Notes under the pieces: generated by a model
What the model saw: the letters and a program-made list of their open reading frames with translations, nothing else
Database searches by the model: none
Told to the model about the DNA's origin: nothing
Source: Luedemannella flava
Lineage (GTDB): Bacteria; Actinomycetota; Actinomycetes; Mycobacteriales; Micromonosporaceae
DNA length: 64,000 nt
Reading direction: 5' to 3'
Assembly: GCF_039528515.1 (NCBI RefSeq)
Contig: NZ_BAAALT010000022.1
Coordinates: 10,082-74,081 of the forward strand
Position numbers and translations under genes: made by a program
Shown here: positions 9,335-17,951 of the stretch, one piece after another
Numbering within the stretch: position 1 is the first letter of the stretch
Layout: the number at the start of each line of letters is the position of its first letter

Positions 9335-10441
9335 ATGACGAACAACTGGCGGGCGCTCACCCGGTGGACGGTCGTGGTGCCCGTGCTCGCGGTGGTGGTG
9401 CTCGCCCTCGTGTGGGGACGCCACCTCGCCGGGCCGGTGGTCCTGCTGGTCGCCGTGCTGCTGGCCGGGGCCGTGCTGGCCGCCGTGCACCACGCCGAGG
9501 TGATCGCGCACCGGGTGGGCGAGCCGTTCGGGTCGCTGGTGCTCGCCGTGGCGGTCACCGTCATCGAGGTCGGGCTCATCGTCACCCTCATGGCCAGCGG
9601 CGGGGAGAAGGCCGCCTCGCTGGCCCGCGACACGGTCTTCGCCGCCGTGATGATCACCTGCAACGGCATCCTGGGGCTCTCCCTGCTGGTCGGCGCGGTG
9701 CGCCGGCGCGTCGCCGTGTTCCACCCCGAGGGCTCGGGCGCGGCGCTGGCGACCGTGGCCACGCTCACGACGCTGTCGCTGGTGCTGCCCACGTTCACCA
9801 CCAGCAAGCCCGGCCCGCAGTTCTCCACCGGGCAGCTCACCTTCGCCGCGGTCGCCTCCATCCTGTTGTACGGCGTGTTCGTCATGACCCAGACCATGCG
9901 CCACCGCGACTACTTCCTCCCGGTCAACGAGACCGGGCACGGCGACGCGGCGGTGGTCGAGGAGGACCACGCCGCACCGCCGCCCGCCCGGGCGGCCGCC
10001 GTCAGCGCGCTGATGCTGTTCGTCGCGCTCGTCGCCGTGGTGGGCGACGCGAAGGCGGTCTCGCCGGCGATCGAGAAGGGCGTGGCCTTCCTGGGCCTGC
10101 CGCTCAGCGCGGTCGGCGTGGTCATCGCGCTGCTGGTGCTGCTGCCGGAGACCATCGCGGCCGTGCGCGCCGCGCGCCGCGACCGGATCCAGACCAGCAT
10201 CAACCTCGCGCTCGGCTCCGCCATCGCCAGCATCGGGCTGACCATCCCCGCCATCGCGCTCGCGTCGCTCTGGCTCACGGGCCCGCTCATCCTCGGCCTG
10301 GGCCCCGCGCAGATGAGCCTGTTCGCCCTCACCGTCGTCGTCGGGATCCTCACCGTCGTGCCGGGTCGCGCGACCGTGCTGCAGGGCTGGGTGCACCTCG
10401 TGGTCTTCGCGGCCTTTCTGGTGCTCGCGATCAACCCGTGA
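9335..10441 (+). CDS. chaA: ChaA-type Ca2+/H+ (Na+/H+) antiporter
   Basis: The 368-residue polytopic membrane protein has the two alpha-repeat signatures of the CaCA superfamily. The first includes AVTVIEVGLIVTLMASGG (about residues 67-85) followed by TVFAAVMITCNGILGLSLLVGA. The second includes LVLLPETIAAVRAARRDRIQ followed by INLALGSAIASIGLTIP (about residues 265-300). The acidic Glu in each repeat (VIEVG, LPET) is the expected cation ligand. An acidic segment (VVEEDH) lies in the central loop. The inferred role is calcium or sodium extrusion driven by proton entry. Its 3' end overlaps the convergent LacI gene by 11 bp. Confidence 0.9.
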   Translation: MTNNWRALTRWTVVVPVLAVVVLALVWGRHLAGPVVLLVAVLLAGAVLAAVHHAEVIAHRVGEPFGSLVLAVAVTVIEVGLIVTLMASGGEKAASLARDTVFAAVMITCNGILGLSLLVGAVRRRVAVFHPEGSGAALATVATLTTLSLVLPTFTTSKPGPQFSTGQLTFAAVASILLYGVFVMTQTMRHRDYFLPVNETGHGDAAVVEEDHAAPPPARAAAVSALMLFVALVAVVGDAKAVSPAIEKGVAFLGLPLSAVGVVIALLVLLPETIAAVRAARRDRIQTSINLALGSAIASIGLTIPAIALASLWLTGPLILGLGPAQMSLFALTVVVGILTVVPGRATVLQGWVHLVVFAAFLVLAINP

Positions 10442-11501
10442 TCGTGGGCGGTGGACCGGTGCTCTCGCGGACCGTCAGCGTCGTGGCGAGCTCGATGCGG
10501 CGCTGGACCGGCCGTTCGCCACGGCCGAGGGCGAGCGCCAGCTCGGTCGCCGCGGCGGCCATCTCGGCCAGTGGCTGGTGCACCGTGGTCAGCGGCGGGT
10601 CGACCCAGGCCACGACCGGCAGGTCGTCGAAGCCGACCACGCTGAGGTCCTCGGGGATGCGCAGCCCGGCGTCGCGGGCCGCCCGGTACACCCCGATGGC
10701 CTGCACGTCGGTGGCCGCGAAGATCGCCGTCGGCCGGTCGGGCAGGGCGAGCAGCGCGCGACCCGCGGCGTAGCCCTCCTCGTGGTTGAGGTCGACGCGG
10801 CGGACCAGCTCCGGGTCGACCGGGACGCCCGCCGCGTCCATCGCGGAGCGGTAGCCGTCCAACCGCGCACGGCAGCACAGCACGTGCTCCGGCCCGCTGA
10901 TCATGGCGATCCTGCGGTGGCCGAGCTCCAGCAGGTGCCGCGTCGCGCTGCGGCCACCCATCCAGTTGGTTGCCCCCACGTACGGGGCGTCGTCCGGCAG
11001 GTCGGCGGCCAGGTCGAACACCACGAACGGGATGTTGCGGGCGATGAGCTGGTCGCGCTGCGCCTTCGACAGTTGCGCCACCGAGACCACGCACCGCGGC
11101 CGGCGGGCGAGCGCGCCCTCGACCCAGCCGCGCGTCTCGTTGGGCCGCTGGTCGAAGTCCGACAGCACCACGCCGACCTGGTGCTCGCGGGCCGTCTGCT
11201 CGACGCCCCGGATGATCTCCAGGCCCCACAGGCTCTCCAGCTCGCCCATGACGAGCTCCATGATGTCGGAGCGGTTCGTCGGCTCCGGGCGCTGGTAGCC
11301 GTGCTCGTTGATGAGCGCCTCGACACGGGCGCGGGTCTCCACACCGACGCCCGACCGCCCGTTGATCACCTTGGACACGGTCGGGATCGACACGCCCGCC
11401 TGCTCCGCGATGAACGCGATGGTGACCGACCGGTACGGGTCGCCGGGACGGGTCTCCGACCGTCCGTGCCGCCCGTCGGACCCGGTGCCAGGAACCGGCA
11501 C
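10431..11501 (-). CDS. LacI-family transcriptional regulator
   Basis: The 356-residue protein has an N-terminal helix-turn-helix (IAFIAEQAGVSIPTVSKVIN, about residues 26-45) with the hinge and a periplasmic-binding-protein-like sensor, including RIPEDLSVVGFDDLP and the C-terminal operator-loop segment LTTVHQPLAEM. I prefer GTG at 11499-11501, preceded by GGGAGG five bases upstream. A longer ATG form from 11591 would overlap the hairpin region downstream of the RHS gene. The protein shares unusual segments with the mannan-island regulator at 28.6 kb (SLWxLEIIRGVEQ; LCCRARxDGYR), so it probably senses a related sugar. No transporter or hydrolase operon adjoins it; its target may be the pullulanase or a distant locus. 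Confidence 0.85.
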   Translation of the reverse strand: MPVPGTGSDGRHGRSETRPGDPYRSVTIAFIAEQAGVSIPTVSKVINGRSGVGVETRARVEALINEHGYQRPEPTNRSDIMELVMGELESLWGLEIIRGVEQTAREHQVGVVLSDFDQRPNETRGWVEGALARRPRCVVSVAQLSKAQRDQLIARNIPFVVFDLAADLPDDAPYVGATNWMGGRSATRHLLELGHRRIAMISGPEHVLCCRARLDGYRSAMDAAGVPVDPELVRRVDLNHEEGYAAGRALLALPDRPTAIFAATDVQAIGVYRAARDAGLRIPEDLSVVGFDDLPVVAWVDPPLTTVHQPLAEMAAAATELALALGRGERPVQRRIELATTLTVRESTGPPPTITG

Positions 11502-11562
11502 GCCCGCCTCCCATCGACGCACATCACGGCATTGCCGCCGCCAGGATAACGCGGAGCCGAAA

Positions 11563-11599
11563 CGGCTCCGGTGTGGCTGAAAGATCCACACCGGAGCCG
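11563..11599 (-). terminator. Strong hairpin after RHS gene, with a mutually exclusive partner hairpin
   Basis: CGGCTCCGGTGTGG (11563-11576) pairs perfectly with CCACACCGGAGCCG (11586-11599) over 14 bp with a 9-nt loop, starting 10 bases past the RHS stop. The inner segment CGGCTCCG (11563-11570) can instead pair with CGGAGCCG at 11552-11559 over an AAA loop, so the two hairpins exclude each other. No clear U-tract follows. The likely role is terminating or limiting readthrough from the RHS operon into the LacI gene. Confidence 0.7.
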
Positions 11600-11608
11600 T
11601 CGCGGCGA

Positions 11609-14600
11609 TCAGACGTACTGCGGCGTGAACGGGTTGCTCTTCCGCACGGTGGGATAGTCGTTATTTGGCTTGGGCTTGAGGCCCGGCACCGGCGGATTGA
11701 ACAAGGGCCTCGTCTCGGGCGGCGTGGCTTTCTCGGCCGGCTTCGGCGGTGCCGGCTTCGGCTGGAACGCCGGCGCGCCGAAGATCTGCGTGTGCAGCGA
11801 GTCAGCGCACCTTCCCGCGAAGCTGCAACCCTGGAACAGGCCATCCGCCGCGAGGAAGCTATTGCCCATGACATCCCAGGTGGCACGAACACCGCTCATG
11901 TTGGTGCCGAAGGCGTGCGTGGTCTGGGAAATGTCCAGATAGGTCTGCCTCTCCATCCTCTCCATCTTCTGCTGGTAGGCAGCCTTTCTGGCGTCCCGCC
12001 GCCCCGGCGTGCCCTTGGGCAGCTTGCGGACCGGATTGGAGGTCAGCGGTTTAGCGGCATCCGCCACCTCGTCAGCCGCGTTCAGCGCCCTCTCCGGCAG
12101 CTTGCCGATCCGGGCAATCTTGACAACCGGGACGATGGCCGCGACGCCGATCACCCCGTCCACGATCTCACCCTTGGCGAACGACTTGCCCGCGTCGTAG
12201 GCGCCCAGTGCGGCGGAGGCGTACATCAGGCCCACGCCCACACCGGGCACGCCGGCGAGGAAGATCGCCGCGATGCCGAGCGCCAACGAGTAGCGGTCCG
12301 CGTGCTCCGCCACGTGACTGACGATCTTCTTGACGAATCCGAACAGCAGGCCGGTCGGGTCCGCCTTGCTCGGCGGCGCGTTGTTGGCGTAGGCGTACCC
12401 GTTCATCTGCTGCGGGTCGTGGACGTCGACGACCGGGTCGGCGGAGATGAACCGGCCGATCGCCGGGTCGTACTCCCGGGCTCCGATGTGGGTGAGGCCG
12501 GACGGGTCCAGCGTGCCACCGACGAAGCCCTTGTCCAGCGCGGCCGGCCAGGTGGCCGAGGTGGTGCCCCGCACCGCCCCGAACGGCAGCGTCCGGCGCC
12601 GGCTCGCCGTCAGGTCGCCGCTGGCGACCGTCACCTCGGCGGTGCCGTGGTGGTCACCGACGACCCAGTGCAGCCCGGCTCCCGTGCGTACCGCGATGGT
12701 CTCGCCGCGCGAGTCCTCGTAGTGGCGGGTGCCCTTCTTCGCGCCGGTCGACTTGGTGTAGCGCAGCTCGCTGCCGTCCGGCAGGTAGAGCGTCTTGCCG
12801 GTGCCGTCGTTGCGGATCAGCCGGTTGCCGTCGACGTCGTAGGTGTACGTCGTGCTGGTCGTGCCCTCCTTGAGCTCGGCGAGATGGCCTTCCGCGTCCC
12901 AGGTCAGGGTCTGGACGGTCCCGCCCACCGTGCGCTTCGTGGTGTTTCCCCGCGTGTCGTAGTCGAACTCCGCCACGGTTGCCGAGCCCGACGTCACCGA
13001 CGTGAGCGTGTGCGGCTGGTCGGCCTTCGCGGCCGGGTACGTGTAGGTGCGGGTGATGTCCGTCGCGCCGTGCTGGACCTCCTTCGTCCGGTTGCCCGTC
13101 TCGTCGAACGTGTAGCTGTGCCAGTACGGCGCGGACTGGCCGAGACCGGCCACGCTCGGCGCGGCCGCGCAGTCGCCGGAACCGGCGGTCCACGCCTCGG
13201 TCATCCGGGCCAGGTGGTCGTAGCGGTAGCACTGGGTGTCCACCGCCTGCTGGTACGGCGAGTCCGTGACCTTCGTGAGGTTGCCGGCCGGATCGTACGT
13301 GTAGGCGTACTTCGCCGGGGTCGGCTTGTTCTCCAGCGAGACCGTCGTGCCCGTGAGGCGACGGGTCGGCTCGTCGATGCCGTAGTTCACGAAGACGCGG
13401 CTGCCGTAGGCACCCAGCGCGAGCTGAGTCAGCTGCCCGAGCTTGTCGTAGACGGAGTCGTAGACGTACGAGGTGAGACCGGACGTCGAGTAGAGCGGCA
13501 GGCCCACGTCGTTGTAGCCGTACACGATCTTCTCGGACGTCAGGTCCCCCACGGCCGGCAGTGTCTTGCTGGCGAGCTGCCCGTCGGCCCGGTAGGTGTA
13601 GGACGTCGTGTAGGTGCCGGCCAGGCCGGTCTCCGCGTCCGGGATCACCAGCTGATCCGTCAAGGGCTGCCCGGCCACGTCGAACGACGTGGTGGCGGCG
13701 CTGTAGACGGTCGCCGACCCCGAGTAGCGGACGACCCCCGTGGTCCGTCCGATCGCGTTGGCCAACGCCGTGCCGTCGGGCTTCTTGTCGTAGAACCACT
13801 CGGTGCGCTTCGCGCCGGTGGTCGAGCCGTCCCGGACGGTCGTCTTGCGGCCCAGCTTGTCGTAGGTGAAGGCGAGCGTGGTGTCGCCCGTCTTCGTGGT
13901 AACGAGCTGGCCGACCTTGTCGTACGTCCGGATCGTCGTGCCCGCGTCCGGGTCCACCGAGGTGGTTTCCCGGCCCCACTGGTCGTACGTGTGGCTCCAG
14001 ACGTTGCCGACCGGGTCCGTCACCGTGTCCAGGCTTCCCCCGACGGTGTACGTGTAGCGGGTCCGGTCGAAGGTGGACGCGGTGTCGCTGCCGACGTTCC
14101 CTGCGGCGTGGTACTGCCGCAGCTCGGTGACGCGGCCACGGGCATCCGTGACGGTGGTCGTGGCCGTGCCGCCGGCCGGCGGGGTGACGCTGGTCCGCTC
14201 GCCGGCGTAGGCGGTGGTGGTGCGCCACTTCTCCAGGCCGAGCGCGACGAGGATCTGCGCGGTCTGGCGCTCCGCGCCGTCGTAGACGTACCGGGTGACG
14301 GCCGGCACGACGGGCTGCCCGACGGCGGTCACCAGGGTCTTGTTCGGCGCGGTGTTGGAGGCGTCGTAGTAGGGCTGGGACTGGCTGACGAGCAGGCCCC
14401 GCGAGTCGTACAGGGTGTCGGTCAGCGTGCGACCGCCCCCCGGCGCCTGCGTCTGCACCTGTCGGGTGCGCAGCTGCCCGTCAAGGAGCGTGATGGACGT
14501 GCGGTACGCGTCACCGGTGGGCAGCAGCGTCTTCGTGGTCACCGCCGTCGGCGCCGTGTTGCGGACGTCGTAGGCGTAGGTGTAGTTCGCGCTCTGGCTG

Positions 14601-17600
14601 CCCATCGTCCGACCCGGCAGCCAGACGCCGGTGAGGCGGCCCAGACTGTCGTAGACGAGGTCGGTGACGGCACCGTTGGCGTCGGTGATCCTCGTGGGCT
14701 GGTTGAACGCGGGCGCCACGACGGTGGTCGTGCTGTAGCCCGCCGGGTCCTTCGTCACCACCTGGGTGACCGGCCCGGTCAGCGACGGCGTGTAGGTCGT
14801 CGAGGTGGCCCGGCCGAGCGCGTCGGCGAGGTTGGTGACCCGGCCGTTGGTGTCGTACGCGGTGGTGCTGGTCGTGGTCCAGCTGGGGGTGCTGCCGCTG
14901 AACGTGGCGCGTTCGGTCTTGACGACGTCACCCTTGGTGGGGGCGGTGCCCCAGGCCTTGCTCGCGTCGTCGTAGTAGTGGCGTAGCAGGGACAACGAGT
15001 CGCCCGGGTAGGTCGGCGGGTCGTCGCACGTCACCCCGACGGTCTCCACCTTGGACGGCCGGTCGAGGATCCACAGCGTCTCGTTGCGGGTGTACGAGGT
15101 GGTGGTGCACATGTCGTCGGCGGCCGTCCCCGTGTCGCCGAGGTCGTCCTCCGTGAGCACCAGGCCGTCGGCGTTGTACGTGTAGTCCGTGCGCGTCCAC
15201 CGCGTCGACCCGCTCGCCAGCTTGGTGCGGTTGCGCACCAGGGACGGGCGCACCATGTAGGCCTCGCGCGCGCCGACCTTCGCGGTCGGCCCGTTGACCC
15301 AGTAGCTCGTGATGGTGCCGGAGATCCACGATCCGCCCGCCCCGTTGAGCACGGTCGTCTCGCGCAGTTGGCCGGCGAGCGCCTCGCGGTCGGTCACCGA
15401 GGTGCCCTGCGAGTCGACGATGGCGGCCGAACGGGTCCCCGACGACCGGTGGTCGCCGTCCATGCCACGGAAGTACAGGTACTCCGTGGCCGACTGGGTG
15501 CCGGTCGTGAGCCCCTTGCGGACCCGCACCTTCGAGTACCCGCGGTACTGGTCCCACGTGCGCCGCTTCGGGATGGTGACCAGGCTCGACGTGTAGTGCC
15601 AGGCCGGCGTGTCGAGGTAGTCGTAGTTCCACTGCTGGTTGTCCGAGGCGCCGGTGGCGTCCCAGACGTCGAGGCGGGTCACCACATACCGGTGGAACCA
15701 GTCGAGCTTCGGGTCCTGCCCCGTGTCCGGCGGCGCGTAGTACTGCGGGTAGCAGCGCTTGGTGTTGGTCTCCGGGTCCGGCAGCGTGGTGCGGGTGCAG
15801 TCGGCCCCGGCGTACGTGATGGAGATCTGGTTGCCGGTCTCCGTGGTGATGTAGGCCATGCGGAAGCGGTTCAGCCCGGTCCGGTTGTCGGCCGGCCCGT
15901 CGACGCGGTTCGGCTTCGGGTCGGCGCCGGGCGCGAAGACGATCTCCGGCTCGGTCAGCGTCGAGTTGAGGATGCCGGAGCCGCTGTGCGTGACCCCGCT
16001 GAGCCACATCGGCTTGCCCTCGTTGTTGCCGGCGTCGAGGAACTGGTGGCGCAGCGTCCACGTGTCCACGGTGCGGAAGGCGTTCGTGCCGGTGGCGATC
16101 TGCGCCCGGATCGCGGTGAGCCGCTTGGCCGTCCAGAACGTCGGGCTGAGCTGGTCGGTGCAGGGCGTCGCCTTGCAGTACTGGTCCCAGGGGGTGTCCG
16201 GCCAGTTGGCCGTCGTGGGCGAACTCGGCGCGGTGCCGCAGGAGGACAGGCAGCGGTCGTCCGTGGCGAAGACGATCTTGGCGGCCGGCGTGGCGGTGAA
16301 CTCGGTGCTCTGCCGGGTGCCGTAGGTGATGCTGGTCAGGTAACCGCCGCGCACGTACGTGGCGCGCTTGGCGGGGTCGGCCTCCTTGCCGTACGCGCCG
16401 GTCTCCTTGGCGTAGAAGTACGTCATGGTGTTGTCGTGGGTGTCGATGACGTAGTCGAGGTTCCACCGCCACGCCTGGGTGCACACCGCCGACGCGAACG
16501 TGGCGTTGTAGCAGGGCTCGTCGGGGTGGTTGCCGTAGACGGGCGCCGTGAAGACCGAGTTGGTCTCCGGGTTGCCCGACGCCCAGCCGACCTGGTGGTT
16601 ACGCCCGAAGAAGTACTGCATGCCGTCGGTCGTGGTGACCTTCCAGTACTCGCCGTCGTTGTCGCCGTTGCCGAGCCCCGTGTTCAGGACGCGCTCGATG
16701 CGCAGGCCGTCGTCGGAGAGGCTCTTCCAGAGGCCGTCGCCGACGCTGATCAGCTCGCTCGTGGAACCCCCGAAGGAGAGCGTCGCGTTGTACGAGTGCC
16801 AGCACAGGTCGCCGGTCTTCTTGCTGGCGTTGTTCGGCGCCTTGCCGCCGACCTCGTCGGTGTCCTCGGCACAGCCGCGGTACTGCCGCTCGATGTAGCC
16901 GGGCCACGTGTCCCACCCGTCGCCGACCCAGGAGCCCTGGTTGTTGGACGCGGAGGTGAGCCCGTCAACGGCGCCCGACGAGTACGACAGGGCGAGCTCC
17001 GGCACCGGCCCGCCGACGCCCGGCGGCGCCTCGATCGGCAGGCTCCAGCTGAAGTCGCCGGCCTGCTGGTTCATCTGCCACGTGGACGCGGCGGACAGGC
17101 TGGTCGCCCGGTAGTCGCCGTTGTCGCCGGCCGGCGCCGCGGCGGCGGCCAGCGTGACCGCGCCGCTCGCGGCGAGCGTGACCTGCGCGGTGACCGTCCC
17201 CTTGGCGGCGTTGTTGGTGCTGGCGACCGGCGTGGCCGTGGTGCAACCGGCCACCGTGGGCGTGGTGATCGCGCACTCCGGCAGGCTCACGATCCGCATC
17301 CGGGTGGCCCAGTCCGCCCCGTACGCCTTGGCGAAGCCCGCGTAGTCGACGTCGACGGCGACGTCCCCGGAAGCCGCGGTCGCGGCCGCCCGGGCGACCG
17401 AGAAGAGCACGCCCGAGACGGCGGCGGCCGTCGCGGCGGCCATGTCGACGTCGGCGACGGTCGCGCGTCGGACCGCGGACGCGCCGCTCATGGCGCCCGA
17501 CGCGCTCGTGACCCGGCCGGCGCGCACGGTGATGGCGCCGCCGACCTTCGCCCCGGCGGACACGTCAACGGTGCTGGTCCCGGCGGCGGGCCACGTCACC

Positions 17601-17857
17601 GACCCGCCCCCGTACGCCGAACCGTCCGCGGTCGGGGTGGCGCGTTTCGGCGCCGCCACCGGCACCACGTCGACGCCGTCGACCTGACCGGCAGCGGGCG
17701 GCTGCCACCGGTTGACCGCCACCACGACGGCCAGGCCACCGGCCACGACCGCCAGCGCGGTGCCGCTGGCCACCCATTTCGTCAGCGGGCTGAGCCCGCG
17801 CAACCATCCGTGCCCAGCCGATCTGTCGCGCGGACCCCCGCGCGAGTGTGCGCCCAT
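11609..17857 (-). CDS. Giant RHS/YD-repeat cell-envelope protein with variable C-terminal tail
   Basis: The 2082-residue protein starts at an ATG preceded by GGGGGAG; an upstream in-frame alternative at 17890 is weaker. A single hydrophobic segment near residues 25-50 acts as a signal or anchor. A SpvB-like N-terminal region (FSWSLPIEAPPGVGG, LSYSSGAVDG) follows, then many YD repeats (for example YTYDVDGNRL) that should wrap into an RHS shell. The RHS-associated core is GAREYDPAIGRFISADPVVD followed by NGYAYANNAPPSKADPTG near residue 1800. After the core comes a hydrophobic segment (LALGIAAIFLAGVPGVGVGL), a Lys/Arg-rich stretch and a Pro/Lys-rich tail that I cannot assign to a toxin family. 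No small immunity gene follows; the next gene is LacI. It sits 94 bp downstream of the LamG gene in a probable operon. It could be a contact-dependent effector or a structural surface protein. Confidence 0.9.
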   Translation of the reverse strand: MGAHSRGGPRDRSAGHGWLRGLSPLTKWVASGTALAVVAGGLAVVVAVNRWQPPAAGQVDGVDVVPVAAPKRATPTADGSAYGGGSVTWPAAGTSTVDVSAGAKVGGAITVRAGRVTSASGAMSGASAVRRATVADVDMAAATAAAVSGVLFSVARAAATAASGDVAVDVDYAGFAKAYGADWATRMRIVSLPECAITTPTVAGCTTATPVASTNNAAKGTVTAQVTLAASGAVTLAAAAAPAGDNGDYRATSLSAASTWQMNQQAGDFSWSLPIEAPPGVGGPVPELALSYSSGAVDGLTSASNNQGSWVGDGWDTWPGYIERQYRGCAEDTDEVGGKAPNNASKKTGDLCWHSYNATLSFGGSTSELISVGDGLWKSLSDDGLRIERVLNTGLGNGDNDGEYWKVTTTDGMQYFFGRNHQVGWASGNPETNSVFTAPVYGNHPDEPCYNATFASAVCTQAWRWNLDYVIDTHDNTMTYFYAKETGAYGKEADPAKRATYVRGGYLTSITYGTRQSTEFTATPAAKIVFATDDRCLSSCGTAPSSPTTANWPDTPWDQYCKATPCTDQLSPTFWTAKRLTAIRAQIATGTNAFRTVDTWTLRHQFLDAGNNEGKPMWLSGVTHSGSGILNSTLTEPEIVFAPGADPKPNRVDGPADNRTGLNRFRMAYITTETGNQISITYAGADCTRTTLPDPETNTKRCYPQYYAPPDTGQDPKLDWFHRYVVTRLDVWDATGASDNQQWNYDYLDTPAWHYTSSLVTIPKRRTWDQYRGYSKVRVRKGLTTGTQSATEYLYFRGMDGDHRSSGTRSAAIVDSQGTSVTDREALAGQLRETTVLNGAGGSWISGTITSYWVNGPTAKVGAREAYMVRPSLVRNRTKLASGSTRWTRTDYTYNADGLVLTEDDLGDTGTAADDMCTTTSYTRNETLWILDRPSKVETVGVTCDDPPTYPGDSLSLLRHYYDDASKAWGTAPTKGDVVKTERATFSGSTPSWTTTSTTAYDTNGRVTNLADALGRATSTTYTPSLTGPVTQVVTKDPAGYSTTTVVAPAFNQPTRITDANGAVTDLVYDSLGRLTGVWLPGRTMGSQSANYTYAYDVRNTAPTAVTTKTLLPTGDAYRTSITLLDGQLRTRQVQTQAPGGGRTLTDTLYDSRGLLVSQSQPYYDASNTAPNKTLVTAVGQPVVPAVTRYVYDGAERQTAQILVALGLEKWRTTTAYAGERTSVTPPAGGTATTTVTDARGRVTELRQYHAAGNVGSDTASTFDRTRYTYTVGGSLDTVTDPVGNVWSHTYDQWGRETTSVDPDAGTTIRTYDKVGQLVTTKTGDTTLAFTYDKLGRKTTVRDGSTTGAKRTEWFYDKKPDGTALANAIGRTTGVVRYSGSATVYSAATTSFDVAGQPLTDQLVIPDAETGLAGTYTTSYTYRADGQLASKTLPAVGDLTSEKIVYGYNDVGLPLYSTSGLTSYVYDSVYDKLGQLTQLALGAYGSRVFVNYGIDEPTRRLTGTTVSLENKPTPAKYAYTYDPAGNLTKVTDSPYQQAVDTQCYRYDHLARMTEAWTAGSGDCAAAPSVAGLGQSAPYWHSYTFDETGNRTKEVQHGATDITRTYTYPAAKADQPHTLTSVTSGSATVAEFDYDTRGNTTKRTVGGTVQTLTWDAEGHLAELKEGTTSTTYTYDVDGNRLIRNDGTGKTLYLPDGSELRYTKSTGAKKGTRHYEDSRGETIAVRTGAGLHWVVGDHHGTAEVTVASGDLTASRRRTLPFGAVRGTTSATWPAALDKGFVGGTLDPSGLTHIGAREYDPAIGRFISADPVVDVHDPQQMNGYAYANNAPPSKADPTGLLFGFVKKIVSHVAEHADRYSLALGIAAIFLAGVPGVGVGLMYASAALGAYDAGKSFAKGEIVDGVIGVAAIVPVVKIARIGKLPERALNAADEVADAAKPLTSNPVRKLPKGTPGRRDARKAAYQQKMERMERQTYLDISQTTHAFGTNMSGVRATWDVMGNSFLAADGLFQGCSFAGRCADSLHTQIFGAPAFQPKPAPPKPAEKATPPETRPLFNPPVPGLKPKPNNDYPTVRKSNPFTPQYV

Positions 17858-17951
17858 GGCGCTCCCCCAAAAAATGAAGATCGAAATCAAGGAGTACGTG
17901 CGACGGGGCCACCCGGGCCGGCGACGGCGCCGACCCGGGTGGCAGACCTGC

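Noticed and set aside
11573..14986. 1137-codon open frame opposite the RHS gene
   Set aside because: It is a low-complexity Arg/Gly/Val antisense shadow of the RHS coding sequence with no domains.
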